The notes: generated by a model not told the origin, from the letters alone. Shown: positions 33,296 through 41,964, numbered from the stretch's first letter. The stretch is 42,367 nt of DNA from Litchfieldia sinesaloumensis (GCF_900156865.1 NZ_LT732529.1:1401804-1444170); one strand, 5' to 3'. Numbers and translations are program-made.

Positions 33296-34162
33296 TTATT
33301 GACACTCCTGCGAACCTGAAGAATTGTTTTTGATTACGTTATGGAGTTCTTCGGTACTTTTCTTTTGCTCTGTAGAGCCATGCCTTGATTTCCGTTTTGT
33401 AATTTCCTTGTATGAAATCTGATTGGTATTCCCCCATTTCTTCCAGGGAACCTTATCGTATTTATGGTGCTGGTAATACTTCCATGGATGAATACTCCCC
33501 GGCGCAAAATTATACGTGCCCATGTTTACCGAATCCGTTACCTTCTGACCCGACTCAGCATGATAGACAACTTCAAACCGACCATTTGCCGATATAAATT
33601 TTACATTATAAGCAGCATCATAATCACTTACTTCATACCGGTGATATCGAGCACTAAACAGCTGCCATTTGCCGCATGCCACTTTTTCAATCATTTCATT
33701 TAATTGTTCAGGCGCTTCTCCATATTGATTCAGTTCATTGCGAAAGTAATGAATCTCTTCCGTGATAGATGGGAGTTGTTTAACATGTTGATCAAACGTC
33801 TCAAAATACAGATCAAATCGCTTGTGGCCGTTCAATAGCTGTGGGTTCTCCGTTAAATCAGCCATCATATGGGTAAGGATTGCATGCGATGATATGGCTT
33901 TCGCTTTTTCATATGTATAACCGTTTCGATGCTTAGAGCGAATTAGCTCATACTGCTCTGAGAGCTCAGTAAAGTATTCCGCTGATAAAAATTCAGCCTC
34001 GATTGCTATTGGCACAATCGGATAGACAAAATCTTTCTCGAATCGATGGTACCCATATAATGACAATAAAAACAGGAATAAAAGAATGATGGGAACCATT
34101 TTTAGCGAGCGACTTTTGGGTACAATCCTAATTTTTTCTTCCTCCTCTTCTCTATAATTCAA
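33296..34162 (-). CDS. Membrane-anchored protein of unknown function in an ABC/two-component operon
   Basis: 288 aa with a TTG start at 34162 (weak GAGAAAATG site). A cytoplasmic acidic/basic N-terminus (residues 1-22) precedes one transmembrane helix (about 22-40); the rest is extracytoplasmic. The middle is helical with ISSHAILTHMMADLTENPQ; residues 185-250 have a distinctive block: NGRFEVVYHAESGQKVTDSV, NMGTYNFAPGSIHPWKYYQ and VPWKKWGNT. The tail is Lys/Ser/Glu-rich. I do not recognise the family. It follows the histidine kinase by 45 bp, so it probably works with the transporter or kinase. Confidence 0.65.
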   Translation of the reverse strand: MNYREEEEEKIRIVPKSRSLKMVPIILLFLFLLSLYGYHRFEKDFVYPIVPIAIEAEFLSAEYFTELSEQYELIRSKHRNGYTYEKAKAISSHAILTHMMADLTENPQLLNGHKRFDLYFETFDQHVKQLPSITEEIHYFRNELNQYGEAPEQLNEMIEKVACGKWQLFSARYHRYEVSDYDAAYNVKFISANGRFEVVYHAESGQKVTDSVNMGTYNFAPGSIHPWKYYQHHKYDKVPWKKWGNTNQISYKEITKRKSRHGSTEQKKSTEELHNVIKNNSSGSQECQ

Positions 34163-34207
34163 TCATTTTCTCTAGGTTCATCATAACGTTTGAATTTTTT
34201 AAAACAA

Positions 34208-35122
34208 CTAATCCCACTTTCTAAATGACACTTCAATCATAAATTCATTTTCATGGACATTAGCCACTGCTTCTCCTCCTTGTTTGGTAACAAGTTGTTG
34301 TACAATATGAAGCCCTAATCCAAGATGAGTACCAGCTCGGCTAGAATCCAACCTGAATGTTCGATTAAAAATTTGTTGTAGTTTTGTTGCATTTATCTGC
34401 TCCACATCGTTAACTACCACTAACCATATATACCCTTCTTTTTCTACAAAACGAATGTTCAAATAACTTTTGGCATAGGTTAACGCATTTTGAATCAAGT
34501 TGATTACAATACGAACGGTTGCTTTGTTGTCCGCAAGAACAGCAGGAACTGAACTTTCTTCCATCTGTACCTTTATTTGTTCTTTCTCAAAATCTTCGTA
34601 GAACATTAGCATGGTTTCTACCACTATTTGATCTAGGAACTGCTTTTCCATTGTCAATTTCTTGTCCGAAGAATCATGTTGGGAGAGTTCATAAAATAAA
34701 TCAACAATCATGGTTAGATTGTCGATTTTCTTTTGAATAATAGCTAAAAACTCTTTCCTATCTGTCTCAGATATAGACGGATCTGTTAACAACTCTGAAA
34801 AGCCTTTAATCGATGTTAAAGGCGTTCGTAAATCATGGGAAATATTTGTTATTTCTTGTTTTAATTCCATTTCTCTTCTTTCAACAGACTGTTGGTTATG
34901 TTTGAATAACTGAATCAGCTGGTTGATTTTCGAAGCAAATAGGGCCAAGCTTTTATTATGAGTATTTGTACGAACTAATTCATTTGTCCCGAAATTTTCA
35001 CTGATTCTATCTAATTGTTTTGTCATCCTTTTGACATCCCAATGGAACAGCAAAAGCATGATGACAGCAACAATCAGTAGGAAAATTAGGATCATGATTA
35101 TCAACCAGCTGCTCACTTTCAT
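34208..35122 (-). CDS. Sensor histidine kinase
   Basis: 304 aa with one N-terminal transmembrane helix (about 5-27) and no extracytoplasmic domain, suggesting it senses within the membrane or through a partner protein. The phosphorylated residue is His96 in ITNISHDLRTPLTSIKGF. The N box is RIVINLIQNALTYA. The G1 box is NDVEQI instead of the usual DxGxGI, while the G2 box HLGLGLHIVQQL is intact. Its pairing with the ABC transporter follows the peptide-sensing/resistance arrangement of Bacillus. It starts 14 bp after the permease. Confidence 0.9.
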   Translation of the reverse strand: MKVSSWLIIMILIFLLIVAVIMLLLFHWDVKRMTKQLDRISENFGTNELVRTNTHNKSLALFASKINQLIQLFKHNQQSVERREMELKQEITNISHDLRTPLTSIKGFSELLTDPSISETDRKEFLAIIQKKIDNLTMIVDLFYELSQHDSSDKKLTMEKQFLDQIVVETMLMFYEDFEKEQIKVQMEESSVPAVLADNKATVRIVINLIQNALTYAKSYLNIRFVEKEGYIWLVVVNDVEQINATKLQQIFNRTFRLDSSRAGTHLGLGLHIVQQLVTKQGGEAVANVHENEFMIEVSFRKWD

Positions 35123-35136
35123 TCATCCCTTCACAA

Positions 35137-35883
35137 TCAATCGATGTTTTTATTTGCGAACCTTTTTGCTCCAATTAACAAAGAAATCACAGAAATTATG
35201 ATACCTACAGCCCAATATTTGAAATCGAATTGAACTGTATTATCCAGAAAACTCATTAAGTTATCATTTAACAATGTACTCGGTGCATATTCTCGTAACT
35301 CTCTTAAGCCTGAAAATGAACGAAAGACCCGCAACAAGCTATCCGAAAATCCAAAAATAAATGCAAGCACGAGAATAATGTAAACTTCTCCAACCTTTAG
35401 CATCTTCAACGAATGGGTTAAGAAAAATCCACTCAGTACAATTGGTGCCATATTAAGACACGCGATTAGAAAATTGCTCACCGACTGATTTTCACCTGTA
35501 AACAAACTCTCACCTAACACAATCATTACGATTATTCCAACAGCACAGAGTAGTAGAAAATAACTTAAAGTTAGGATTAACTTAGACCAGAAGATGGTGT
35601 TTCGAGAAATACCGAAAGATACGGATTGCTTTAGTAGAGATAAATCTTTACCAGTAAGAGAAATATTAAAGATGAGCCCTACGATTATAATAAGCAAACC
35701 TCCACTTATCACATTTGAATAGAAAAATTTACTAGTGGCGTATGGGAAATTAGGATCGAATTGATCAAAAAAATAAAGAGTCGCAGCAGCAGCGCTTATC
35801 AGTAGTAAACAAAGTAAACCTGTTACATGCGTCCCGTTTTTACGCAGTAGTCGATAACTTTCGCTTTTCATATAATTAATCAT
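35137..35883 (-). CDS. ABC-2 type transporter permease
   Basis: 248 aa with six predicted transmembrane helices. MKSESYRLLRKNGTHVTGLL opens the protein as in BcrB-like/YydJ-like permeases. The ATG at 35883 overlaps the end of the ATPase gene by 8 bp, with GGAGGAGGG upstream. With the adjacent ATPase it likely forms an exporter or remover of membrane-active peptides. Confidence 0.87.
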   Translation of the reverse strand: MINYMKSESYRLLRKNGTHVTGLLCLLLISAAAATLYFFDQFDPNFPYATSKFFYSNVISGGLLIIIVGLIFNISLTGKDLSLLKQSVSFGISRNTIFWSKLILTLSYFLLLCAVGIIVMIVLGESLFTGENQSVSNFLIACLNMAPIVLSGFFLTHSLKMLKVGEVYIILVLAFIFGFSDSLLRVFRSFSGLRELREYAPSTLLNDNLMSFLDNTVQFDFKYWAVGIIISVISLLIGAKRFANKNID

Positions 35884-36796
35884 TTTTATTTCCCTCCTCC
35901 ACTAATCCTAAGAAATATTCCTCTAGATTCAATGCCTCGATGCGAAACTCCTTCACCGTCACACCATTATCGACCAAGAGGCGATTAATATCTCCACTGT
36001 CCTCTACATGATTTTGGATAGAGATGACTTGATTAGGAAGGACCTTAAACTGGATATCTGCATATGCTCGTTCTACTAATTGTGCCACTTTCACTGCATC
36101 ATTCACCGTTATGAGAATTTGTTTCCTACTCTTTTCTTCCAGAGCCTCTTTACTTAAATCTTCAACAATTACACCATCTTTGATAAATACAAAACGTGTT
36201 GCTACCAATTTTAATTCGGTTAAGATATGACTAGAGATTAAGATCGTTATATGGTTTTCCTGATTAAGCTTCATCAATAATCTGCGGATTTCCATAATCC
36301 CTTCAACATCCAAACCATTGATTGGCTCATCAAGCACTAAACAATCGGGGTTGCTTAATAGACAGAGGGCTATGCCTAATCGCTGCTTCATCCCCATGGA
36401 ATAATCCCTAAAACGTTTTTTCTTTTGATTCGCTAGTCCTACAATTTCCAGTACTTCATAGATCCGCTTTTTGTCAACGACTCCCCGCTGAATCCGGAAA
36501 TATTCTAGATTTTGAACGGCAGTAAAATTCGGGAAAAATGTTGGAGTTTCAATCATAAACCCCATTCTCTTTTTCTCATGCTCTATCTCTTTACCAGATT
36601 TCCCAAAGAGATGAATCTCCCCAGTTGTTGGCATGAGTTGGCCTGAAAGAATTTTGAACAAAGTTGATTTCCCCGCACCATTTTTCCCAATTAGTGCACA
36701 GATTTCCCCTTTTTTCAATGTAAAATCAAGAGGTTTAAGGACTTCATCCTCCTTAAACTTTTTTGACAATTGATACGTCTGAATAATGGTTTCCAT
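35876..36796 (-). CDS. ABC transporter ATP-binding protein (BcrA-like)
   Basis: 306 aa. Walker A is GKNGAGKST (37-45), the signature YSMGMKQRLGIAL, Walker B CLVLDEPINGLD, and the H-loop ILISSHIL. The 80-residue C-terminal extension ends LNLEEYFLGLVEEG, as in BcrA-type bacitracin-resistance ATPases. AAGGAG lies 8 nt before the ATG. Substrate specificity cannot be read from sequence; antimicrobial peptide resistance is inferred from the gene order. Confidence 0.9.
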   Translation of the reverse strand: METIIQTYQLSKKFKEDEVLKPLDFTLKKGEICALIGKNGAGKSTLFKILSGQLMPTTGEIHLFGKSGKEIEHEKKRMGFMIETPTFFPNFTAVQNLEYFRIQRGVVDKKRIYEVLEIVGLANQKKKRFRDYSMGMKQRLGIALCLLSNPDCLVLDEPINGLDVEGIMEIRRLLMKLNQENHITILISSHILTELKLVATRFVFIKDGVIVEDLSKEALEEKSRKQILITVNDAVKVAQLVERAYADIQFKVLPNQVISIQNHVEDSGDINRLLVDNGVTVKEFRIEALNLEEYFLGLVEEGNKND

Positions 36797-36891
36797 CTTT
36801 TCGACTCCTTCACTGCATTTTGAGTTATTTCCAGTTTAGCTTAGAAGACTTTAAAATCCTTTAAGCAAAACATAAAGAAATCATAAAGAAG

Positions 36892-37572
36892 TCAGATAAG
36901 CATAAAACCTACTCCCCAAATGGTCTTAATATATTCTTCAGTTGTAATCTCAGAAATCTTCTTGCGGAGGTTAGAAACGTGGACACTGATTGTATTATCA
37001 TCACCATAATAGGTCCCTTTCCAGATACTTTCATAAATCTCCTTTTTTGATACAGCACGCTCAGGATTGTTAATGAAAAATGTTAAAATATCAAACTCTG
37101 CATTCGTCAGTTGTAGTTCGTTCCCTTTTAACGTAATAGTCCGTTTTTCGGTATTCATTTTCAAATCGCGCCATCCGATTTCCGCTGACTGTTCCGGGTG
37201 TGAGCTTGCTTTTCGTAATTGCACTTCCACACGGACCATCACTTCTTCCTGATGAAATGGTTTGGTTATATAATCATCTGCACCCATTTTCAAGACTTGC
37301 ACTTTATTTTCAATATCGACTTTGGCTGAAATGACAATGATCGGAATAGAACTCTTTTTTCTGATTTCCTTTAGCAGTTCTTCTCCACTTTTGCCCGGTA
37401 TCATCAAATCCAATAAAATCAAATCGAACGTATTAGTTTGCAGTTGCAATAATCCTTCTGTCCCCGAATAAGCTGCCACCGGAACCATCTGCGCTTTTTC
37501 CAAAATAAAACTCAGCAATCTACTAATCTCTTGATCGTCTTCAACGATTAAGACACGTTTACCTTCAAACAT
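36892..37572 (-). CDS. OmpR/PhoB-family response regulator
   Basis: 226 aa, ATG at 37572 with GGGTGAT upstream. Receiver domain with acidic pair Glu11/Asp12/Asp13, phosphoacceptor Asp55 (LILLDLMIPGKSG) and Lys in DYITKPF. Winged-helix domain from about 130 with FDILTFFINNPERAVSKKEI and ISVHVSNLRKKISE. First gene of the transporter/kinase cluster; the 95-bp gap to the ATPase gene may hold its target promoter. Confidence 0.93.
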   Translation of the reverse strand: MFEGKRVLIVEDDQEISRLLSFILEKAQMVPVAAYSGTEGLLQLQTNTFDLILLDLMIPGKSGEELLKEIRKKSSIPIIVISAKVDIENKVQVLKMGADDYITKPFHQEEVMVRVEVQLRKASSHPEQSAEIGWRDLKMNTEKRTITLKGNELQLTNAEFDILTFFINNPERAVSKKEIYESIWKGTYYGDDNTISVHVSNLRKKISEITTEEYIKTIWGVGFMLI

Positions 37573-37800
37573 AAGTATCACCCATTTTTTATATGTATCT
37601 TTTTGTACTAGTTCTAATGATTATAATTCATTATAACGTATTTCGTTTAGGAGAATATGGAAAATGTGGAGTGGAATATGAGTAGAAGGTAGAAAAGTAC
37701 TACTCTTATAAAAAATAAAAAGGTAAATTACTTTAGTAGTTTCTAAGAATGACCAAAGTAGAGGGTAAGTTGCTCTTAGAAATGAGTTTGGGTGCCACGC

Positions 37801-37847
37801 AAAAAACCTCCGAATTCGTACTTAATTGTACATATCGAAGGTTTTTT
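37801..37847. terminator. Bidirectional terminator-like hairpin
   Basis: AAAAAACCTCCGA (37801-37813) pairs with TCGAAGGTTTTTT (37835-37847), with one mismatch, around a 21-nt loop. It lies between the response regulator start and repeat locus C, with no gene ending next to it. Confidence 0.65.
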
Positions 37848-37877
37848 ATTGATTAATATTTCACTAGATTACTCATG

Positions 37878-38339
37878 GCAAATCTACTTTTCGCATGTTT
37901 TTAGCGAAATTTCGTCTCAAAAGGATGTGAATGTGGAGATTTTTTACAATTGTTATAGCTTCCATTCATGTTTTTACCTTTTTCTGGATGCTGCGCATGC
38001 TTTTAGGCTACTAATCTACATAAATGCATGCGCAAATCTACTTATCGCATGGTTTTAGCGTATTTTCGTCTCAAAAGGATGCACATGTGGAGATTTTTTA
38101 CAATTATTATAGCTTTTACACCTGTTTTTACCTTTTTCTGGATGCTGCGCATACTTTTAGGCTACTAATCTACATAAATGCATGCGCAAATCTACTTATC
38201 GCATGGTTTTAGCGAATTTTCGTCTCAAAAGGATGCGCATGTGGAAATCACTTACAATTATTACAACTTCCACACCTATTTTTACCTTTTCCTGGATATT
38301 ACGTATGCTTTTTGACTACTAATCTACTCGAATGCATGT
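37878..38339. repeat. 154-bp dispersed repeat, locus C (three tandem units)
   Basis: Units 37878-38031, 38032-38185 and 38186-38339 are each exactly 154 bp; a further unit head GCAAACCC starts at 38340. Units 1 and 2 are nearly identical and unit 3 diverges slightly. The consensus begins GCAAATCTACTTATCGCATG and continues GTTTTAGCGAATTTTCGTCT, then CAAAAGGATGCGCATGTGGA. At each junction TGCGCATGC (about 113-121) can pair with the next GCATGCGCA across a 25-nt loop, and GCATGCG with CGCATGC across 13 nt. GCTGAAATAGC at 38351 matches the sequence after locus B. No gene is seen in 37573-38392. Confidence 0.95.
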
Positions 38340-38392
38340 GCAAACCCTCAGCTGAAATAGCCACTTTATAACAAGTACCTTAACCTATCTTT

Positions 38393-38743
38393 TTATCTTC
38401 CCATCATTTTCATTACCAGTTTTTTAGGCAGTTCATAATGGGCTATTACAATAAGGATATACAATTCAAATAACCAAATATTTAAGCCTAAGTCGTAATC
38501 CTCATTATTTATTTTCTTTTCGAATTCATTCATTAATCCGATTATTAAAGCACAGACAAGAAAATATAAATATTGGGTTAATACATAAACCCACTCTTCT
38601 TTAGGTTCCCCTATTGCACCAATCGCTGAAAATAATGTCACGACGAAGAACCATACGCTCAAGACTATAGAAATAATCAAAATAACAAATCGAACAAACC
38701 CAAAAATATATAACACGAGCGTTTTGATTTTTATCACCACCAT
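38393..38743 (-). CDS. Small multi-helix membrane protein
   Basis: 116 aa with three hydrophobic segments (about 8-42, 50-70, 87-103) and a basic C-terminus (PKKLVMKMMGR). The start is uncertain: ATG at 38743 has no clear ribosome binding site. Family not recognised. It lies directly downstream, in map terms, of repeat locus C. Confidence 0.55.
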   Translation of the reverse strand: MVVIKIKTLVLYIFGFVRFVILIISIVLSVWFFVVTLFSAIGAIGEPKEEWVYVLTQYLYFLVCALIIGLMNEFEKKINNEDYDLGLNIWLFELYILIVIAHYELPKKLVMKMMGR

Positions 38744-38879
38744 ATGTATGTAAATATCCTTTGCAACGGCCCATAATTCAAATTATTTGTTTGTTGCTTA
38801 TTTTAGAACTCCTCTATTTTACACCACATTAAAAGAGGGTACTATAAGTCGTAATGTCTAAATTGGTATGAAAATGAAA

Positions 38880-39692
38880 TTACCTTTCAATCCATATTGC
38901 TTTTGTATATGCTATTTGCAATCCCGCTCTTTCCATATTATTTTGACTGGTAGAGCCGAACCTTGCTTGGCCAACAACTAAATTACATTCTTGTAAATAT
39001 GCTTGATACATACGCCTTTTTATTAGTGCATGGTGGATACCTTTATTTCGTAGATGGGGTAAGGTTGCTGCTGCAGCTAAAGTAGCGATACGATTTTTAA
39101 TAAATAAAACTCCAATTCCAGCAGGTTCATTATTATAACTAGCTAGATAAAATGTCCAATGTTTGTTTTTATGTAGGATTTGATTATTTTGGGCTACTCC
39201 ATTTTTTAAGAAGTGTGGCATTTGGAAACCATTTATATAAATCTCAGCAAAAATATCAAATTCATGTTCTTCTAGCTCACGGATGGTAATTTTTTTATTT
39301 AGGTCGCTACATTTTTCATTTGAAGTACAAGGAGTATAAAGAGTTGAATGGAAGTCATGATGATAAAAGCCAGCGTCTCTTAGGGAAGTAAGTAAATCTG
39401 GTGAGGTATGTGCTGGAGTTAACTCAAAGCGAGTAGGAATGTCTCTCTGCTTGTAAAAGTTTATGATGTGTTGTATTTGTTTTTCATCACCATCTTTCAA
39501 CCCTTTAACCGTATTAAAAGATGGACCAGGTATGTTCTTTGCAGAAAAAGCAGTTGCATTCCCAAACTTTTGGATTTCAACCTCCATTGGGTTTCCATCT
39601 CTTTTTTGAATTTCTGTTAACCTAGAACGTAAAGTATCTATCTCTGAAATCTCCAATTTCTCAGCTAGGTCCTTAGTCATAACTACAGTCAT
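38880..39692 (-). CDS. GNAT acetyltransferase with N-terminal extension
   Basis: 270 aa, GGGGG 6 nt before the ATG. The C-terminal half is the acetyltransferase domain: KKITIRELEEHEFDIFAEIY, LASYNNEPAGIGVLFIKNRI, and CoA-binding AAAATLPHLRNKGIHHALIK. The N-terminal half (residues 1-130) resembles a second, degenerate GNAT fold (IPTRFELTPAHTSPDLLTSL), as in tandem-GNAT Bacillus proteins. Substrate unknown. Confidence 0.85.
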   Translation of the reverse strand: MTVVMTKDLAEKLEISEIDTLRSRLTEIQKRDGNPMEVEIQKFGNATAFSAKNIPGPSFNTVKGLKDGDEKQIQHIINFYKQRDIPTRFELTPAHTSPDLLTSLRDAGFYHHDFHSTLYTPCTSNEKCSDLNKKITIRELEEHEFDIFAEIYINGFQMPHFLKNGVAQNNQILHKNKHWTFYLASYNNEPAGIGVLFIKNRIATLAAAATLPHLRNKGIHHALIKRRMYQAYLQECNLVVGQARFGSTSQNNMERAGLQIAYTKAIWIER

Positions 39693-39769
39693 TATATACC
39701 CCCGAATTATTCTACTTTGATATTCATATCGTTTATTACTGCATGTGCACTGTTCTGTTGTAGAACATT

Positions 39770-40306
39770 TTAATGATCTTTGGCATTCATTCGAAAGAGC
39801 ATTCCAGATGCTCTTATTACAAGAAAGCCTATCAATGTACCTAGAGTATTTAATATAATATCGTCAACATCCATATCCCTGATTGGCAACAGTAGTTGGA
39901 TGAACTCAATACATACAGAGATTAGTAAACCCACTAATCCAACTTTTAGTACACTATTTAATGTAGCGAATTTTAATGTAAGCATAGCCCCTAGCGGCAC
40001 AAATAATATTATATTTCCAGCAATATTTCTTAAGGGAACCATAAAATAAGAATGGTTCATTAAGTCTTTTATACTTGAAAATGGTACAAAATTATTAGAT
40101 GGTCCATATGTATGAGGAATACCAATCTCAATTGGGAAAATGGTCATTCCAATGATCCATAGTACACTTATCAAAAAAAGTAAATTTATTATTTCTTGCT
40201 TTAAATCAAATTCTATTTTCCTATACATAACGTTGATACCTTTGATAATAAACCATAAAACGATTATTACGATTGCTGGTAAAAGAAAGTATATCCTCAA
40301 TTTCAC
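39770..40306 (-). CDS. VanZ family membrane protein
   Basis: 178 aa, GTG start at 40306 with CGGAG upstream. Five transmembrane helices. VanZ landmarks: NNFVPFSSIKDL, NIAGNIILFVPLGAMLTL, and ICIEFIQLLLPIRDMDVDDI-type segment (here SVCIEFIQLLLPIRDMD) followed by NTLGTLIGF. VanZ proteins confer low-level teicoplanin or lipoglycopeptide resistance in some hosts; many are uncharacterised. Confidence 0.88.
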   Translation of the reverse strand: MKLRIYFLLPAIVIIVLWFIIKGINVMYRKIEFDLKQEIINLLFLISVLWIIGMTIFPIEIGIPHTYGPSNNFVPFSSIKDLMNHSYFMVPLRNIAGNIILFVPLGAMLTLKFATLNSVLKVGLVGLLISVCIEFIQLLLPIRDMDVDDIILNTLGTLIGFLVIRASGMLFRMNAKDH

Positions 40307-40393
40307 ATATCTCCGAATCTATTATTTTATGTATAAATGCGTCAATCATTTATTTAAGTTTGTATCAAGTTGCCCCGCTAGTGAAAATATCAC

Positions 40394-40852
40394 TTATAAC
40401 CTATCCATAAACGATAGTACATGTTCTTTCACTTTTTCCTTTTCTTCCTTTGTCATATTTTCTAATATAAAATGCTCTATATTTTCGTCTGGAATTAAGA
40501 TTGTTGAAGGTTTCTGAACTTCTTCCTTACGTTCTCTACCATCTTCGGCTTCGGTAAGGTGAGATTTATTATAGATTGAATGTTTGATTTCTGTTCGTAA
40601 ATAATTGCCTTCCTTATCATAAAAGTCCTCAATGGCTTTGATATCCGTTTCCACATGATTTTTACTTGCTTCTGTACTGGTAATTGCATTTACTTTCTTG
40701 AAACCAGTTGTTTCGAAAAAACCTTCATCGTTTTTTTCTGATGTTTCTGTAACAAATACCTCAATATGTTGAACTTTTTCCACATTGCCGCACGCACTTA
40801 AAAGGGATATACTTACAAAAAATAAACATATTGTTAGAAAATTCCCCTTCAA
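40394..40852 (-). CDS. Small lipoprotein of unknown function
   Basis: 152 aa, TTG start at 40852 with GGGGGAG upstream. Lipobox LLSAC (Cys21) after a hydrophobic signal. The mature part is charged and helical, ending EEKEKVKEHVLSFMDRL. No recognised domain. Confidence 0.75.
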   Translation of the reverse strand: MKGNFLTICLFFVSISLLSACGNVEKVQHIEVFVTETSEKNDEGFFETTGFKKVNAITSTEASKNHVETDIKAIEDFYDKEGNYLRTEIKHSIYNKSHLTEAEDGRERKEEVQKPSTILIPDENIEHFILENMTKEEKEKVKEHVLSFMDRL

Positions 40853-40913
40853 ATCTACTCCCCCTTGTTAAGTAATTTCAAATCGGATAAGCGAATAGAG
40901 GAATTTTAACCTA

Positions 40914-41282
40914 TTAATTTAAGATCCATTCGTCCAACGCCTCTTCAATAATGTTATCGGTAGTGGTAAATGGGAGCGTGTGATATTCCCAATCAAGGAA
41001 ACCGTTTTTAAATGCTTTAGTAAAAAAAATCATCTCAAGTCTGTCTTCTACATAAACTTGTGTTAGATAAATATGGTTTCCTGCATATTTCGTATCAGTG
41101 GTAATGTCCGTTTTTTCTAACAGACTTTGACCGTTTCTTTCTCTTTCAGCATTGACTTCAAAGATATAGTAATCTGAATGATTCCTATTATTTTCTTGTA
41201 ACTTCAAGTAAACTGAATCTGAGTTCACCAATATGATAACAACTGAGATTATAAGGACACAAGGTATAATAATTTTCTTCAT
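40914..41282 (-). CDS. Membrane-anchored or secreted small protein of unknown function
   Basis: 122 aa, ATG with GAGGG 6 nt upstream. One N-terminal hydrophobic segment (residues 3-20) with no lipobox or clear cleavage site, then a beta-rich extracytoplasmic domain (YYIFEVNAERERNGQSLLEK, HIYLTQVYVEDRLEMIFFTK). Family not recognised. It lies 61 bp upstream of the lipoprotein gene, possibly in one operon. Confidence 0.7.
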   Translation of the reverse strand: MKKIIIPCVLIISVVIILVNSDSVYLKLQENNRNHSDYYIFEVNAERERNGQSLLEKTDITTDTKYAGNHIYLTQVYVEDRLEMIFFTKAFKNGFLDWEYHTLPFTTTDNIIEEALDEWILN

Positions 41283-41461
41283 AGACTACCCTCTTCATTC
41301 ATTTTTGAATTCTTGTACTCTAGTGCTTCGTTACCATGATAATAGTAGAACGTTTACATAAAACTGAAATCAATATCATGACAAGTTTAACTTTTGATTT
41401 CATACATCGATCACCCTTTAGATTAATAGCAACTACAAAACCCAAGTTAGAAGAACTGAAA

Positions 41462-41602
41462 TTATAAAACTTTGAATGAAAACATTGTATATCCTTTTTT
41501 CTTATCTGCTTTTCCTTTTGATAAGTATCTATTTACTATAAAGCTGATTATAGAGACTACAAGGAATGTGAATATAAAGGTTAGTACAAATTCGTAACCC
41601 AT
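41462..41602 (-). CDS. 46-aa single-helix membrane peptide
   Basis: ATG at 41602 with TGGAG 8 nt upstream, stop TAA at 41462. The peptide starts MGYEFVLTFIFTFLVVSIIS, then FIVNRYLSKGKADKKKGY and a short tail. One helix plus a basic cytoplasmic end. Too short for family assignment; the ribosome binding site and topology make it plausible. Confidence 0.45.
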   Translation of the reverse strand: MGYEFVLTFIFTFLVVSIISFIVNRYLSKGKADKKKGYTMFSFKVL

Positions 41603-41743
41603 TTACCATTCTCCATTTATTTCATTTAACAGTATTCATTTACATTTACCTTAAATGAGTTATCGAACTAACCTGAACCGAAGTTTAATAGATTCGAACG
41701 TTAAAATTTCTAGAATCAGGTTTTTCATTTATTCCTTCTATGG

Positions 41744-41923
41744 TCAAATAGTTCCAGCAAAGCAGTACATTAGTGCAAAGATAAAAATAAATGTTAAGAC
41801 TGCTCCTAATATATTTTGGTTATGAGTGCTTTTTCCATTCTTTAAGTTCTTCAAAAAAGTAGTAAGATTTAAAAACCATAAAACTCCTAATATCGGTACG
41901 ACAAGTAAAAGTATTATTAACAT
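41744..41923 (-). CDS. 59-aa two-helix membrane peptide
   Basis: ATG at 41923, preceded by GGAGGAAGGAGAGG, stop TGA at 41744. The peptide starts MLIILLLVVPILGVLWFLNL, has a polar loop KNLKNGKSTHNQN and a second helix LGAVLTFIFIFALMYCF. It lies 41 bp after the VOC gene ends, so it may be co-transcribed. Family unknown. Confidence 0.6.
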   Translation of the reverse strand: MLIILLLVVPILGVLWFLNLTTFLKNLKNGKSTHNQNILGAVLTFIFIFALMYCFAGTI

Positions 41924-41964
41924 ATATTAGTCCTCTCCTTCCTCCCTATAAAAGATTGCCTATT

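Noticed and set aside
37792-38212. Reading frames of 60-88 codons running through the 154-bp repeats (also 30142-30333)
   Set aside because: The unit is 154 bp, so each repeat shifts the frame; there is no ribosome binding site, and the apparent peptide similarity simply reflects DNA repetition.
37878-38339. CRISPR array
   Set aside because: Whole 154-bp units repeat without unique spacers, and no cas genes are present.
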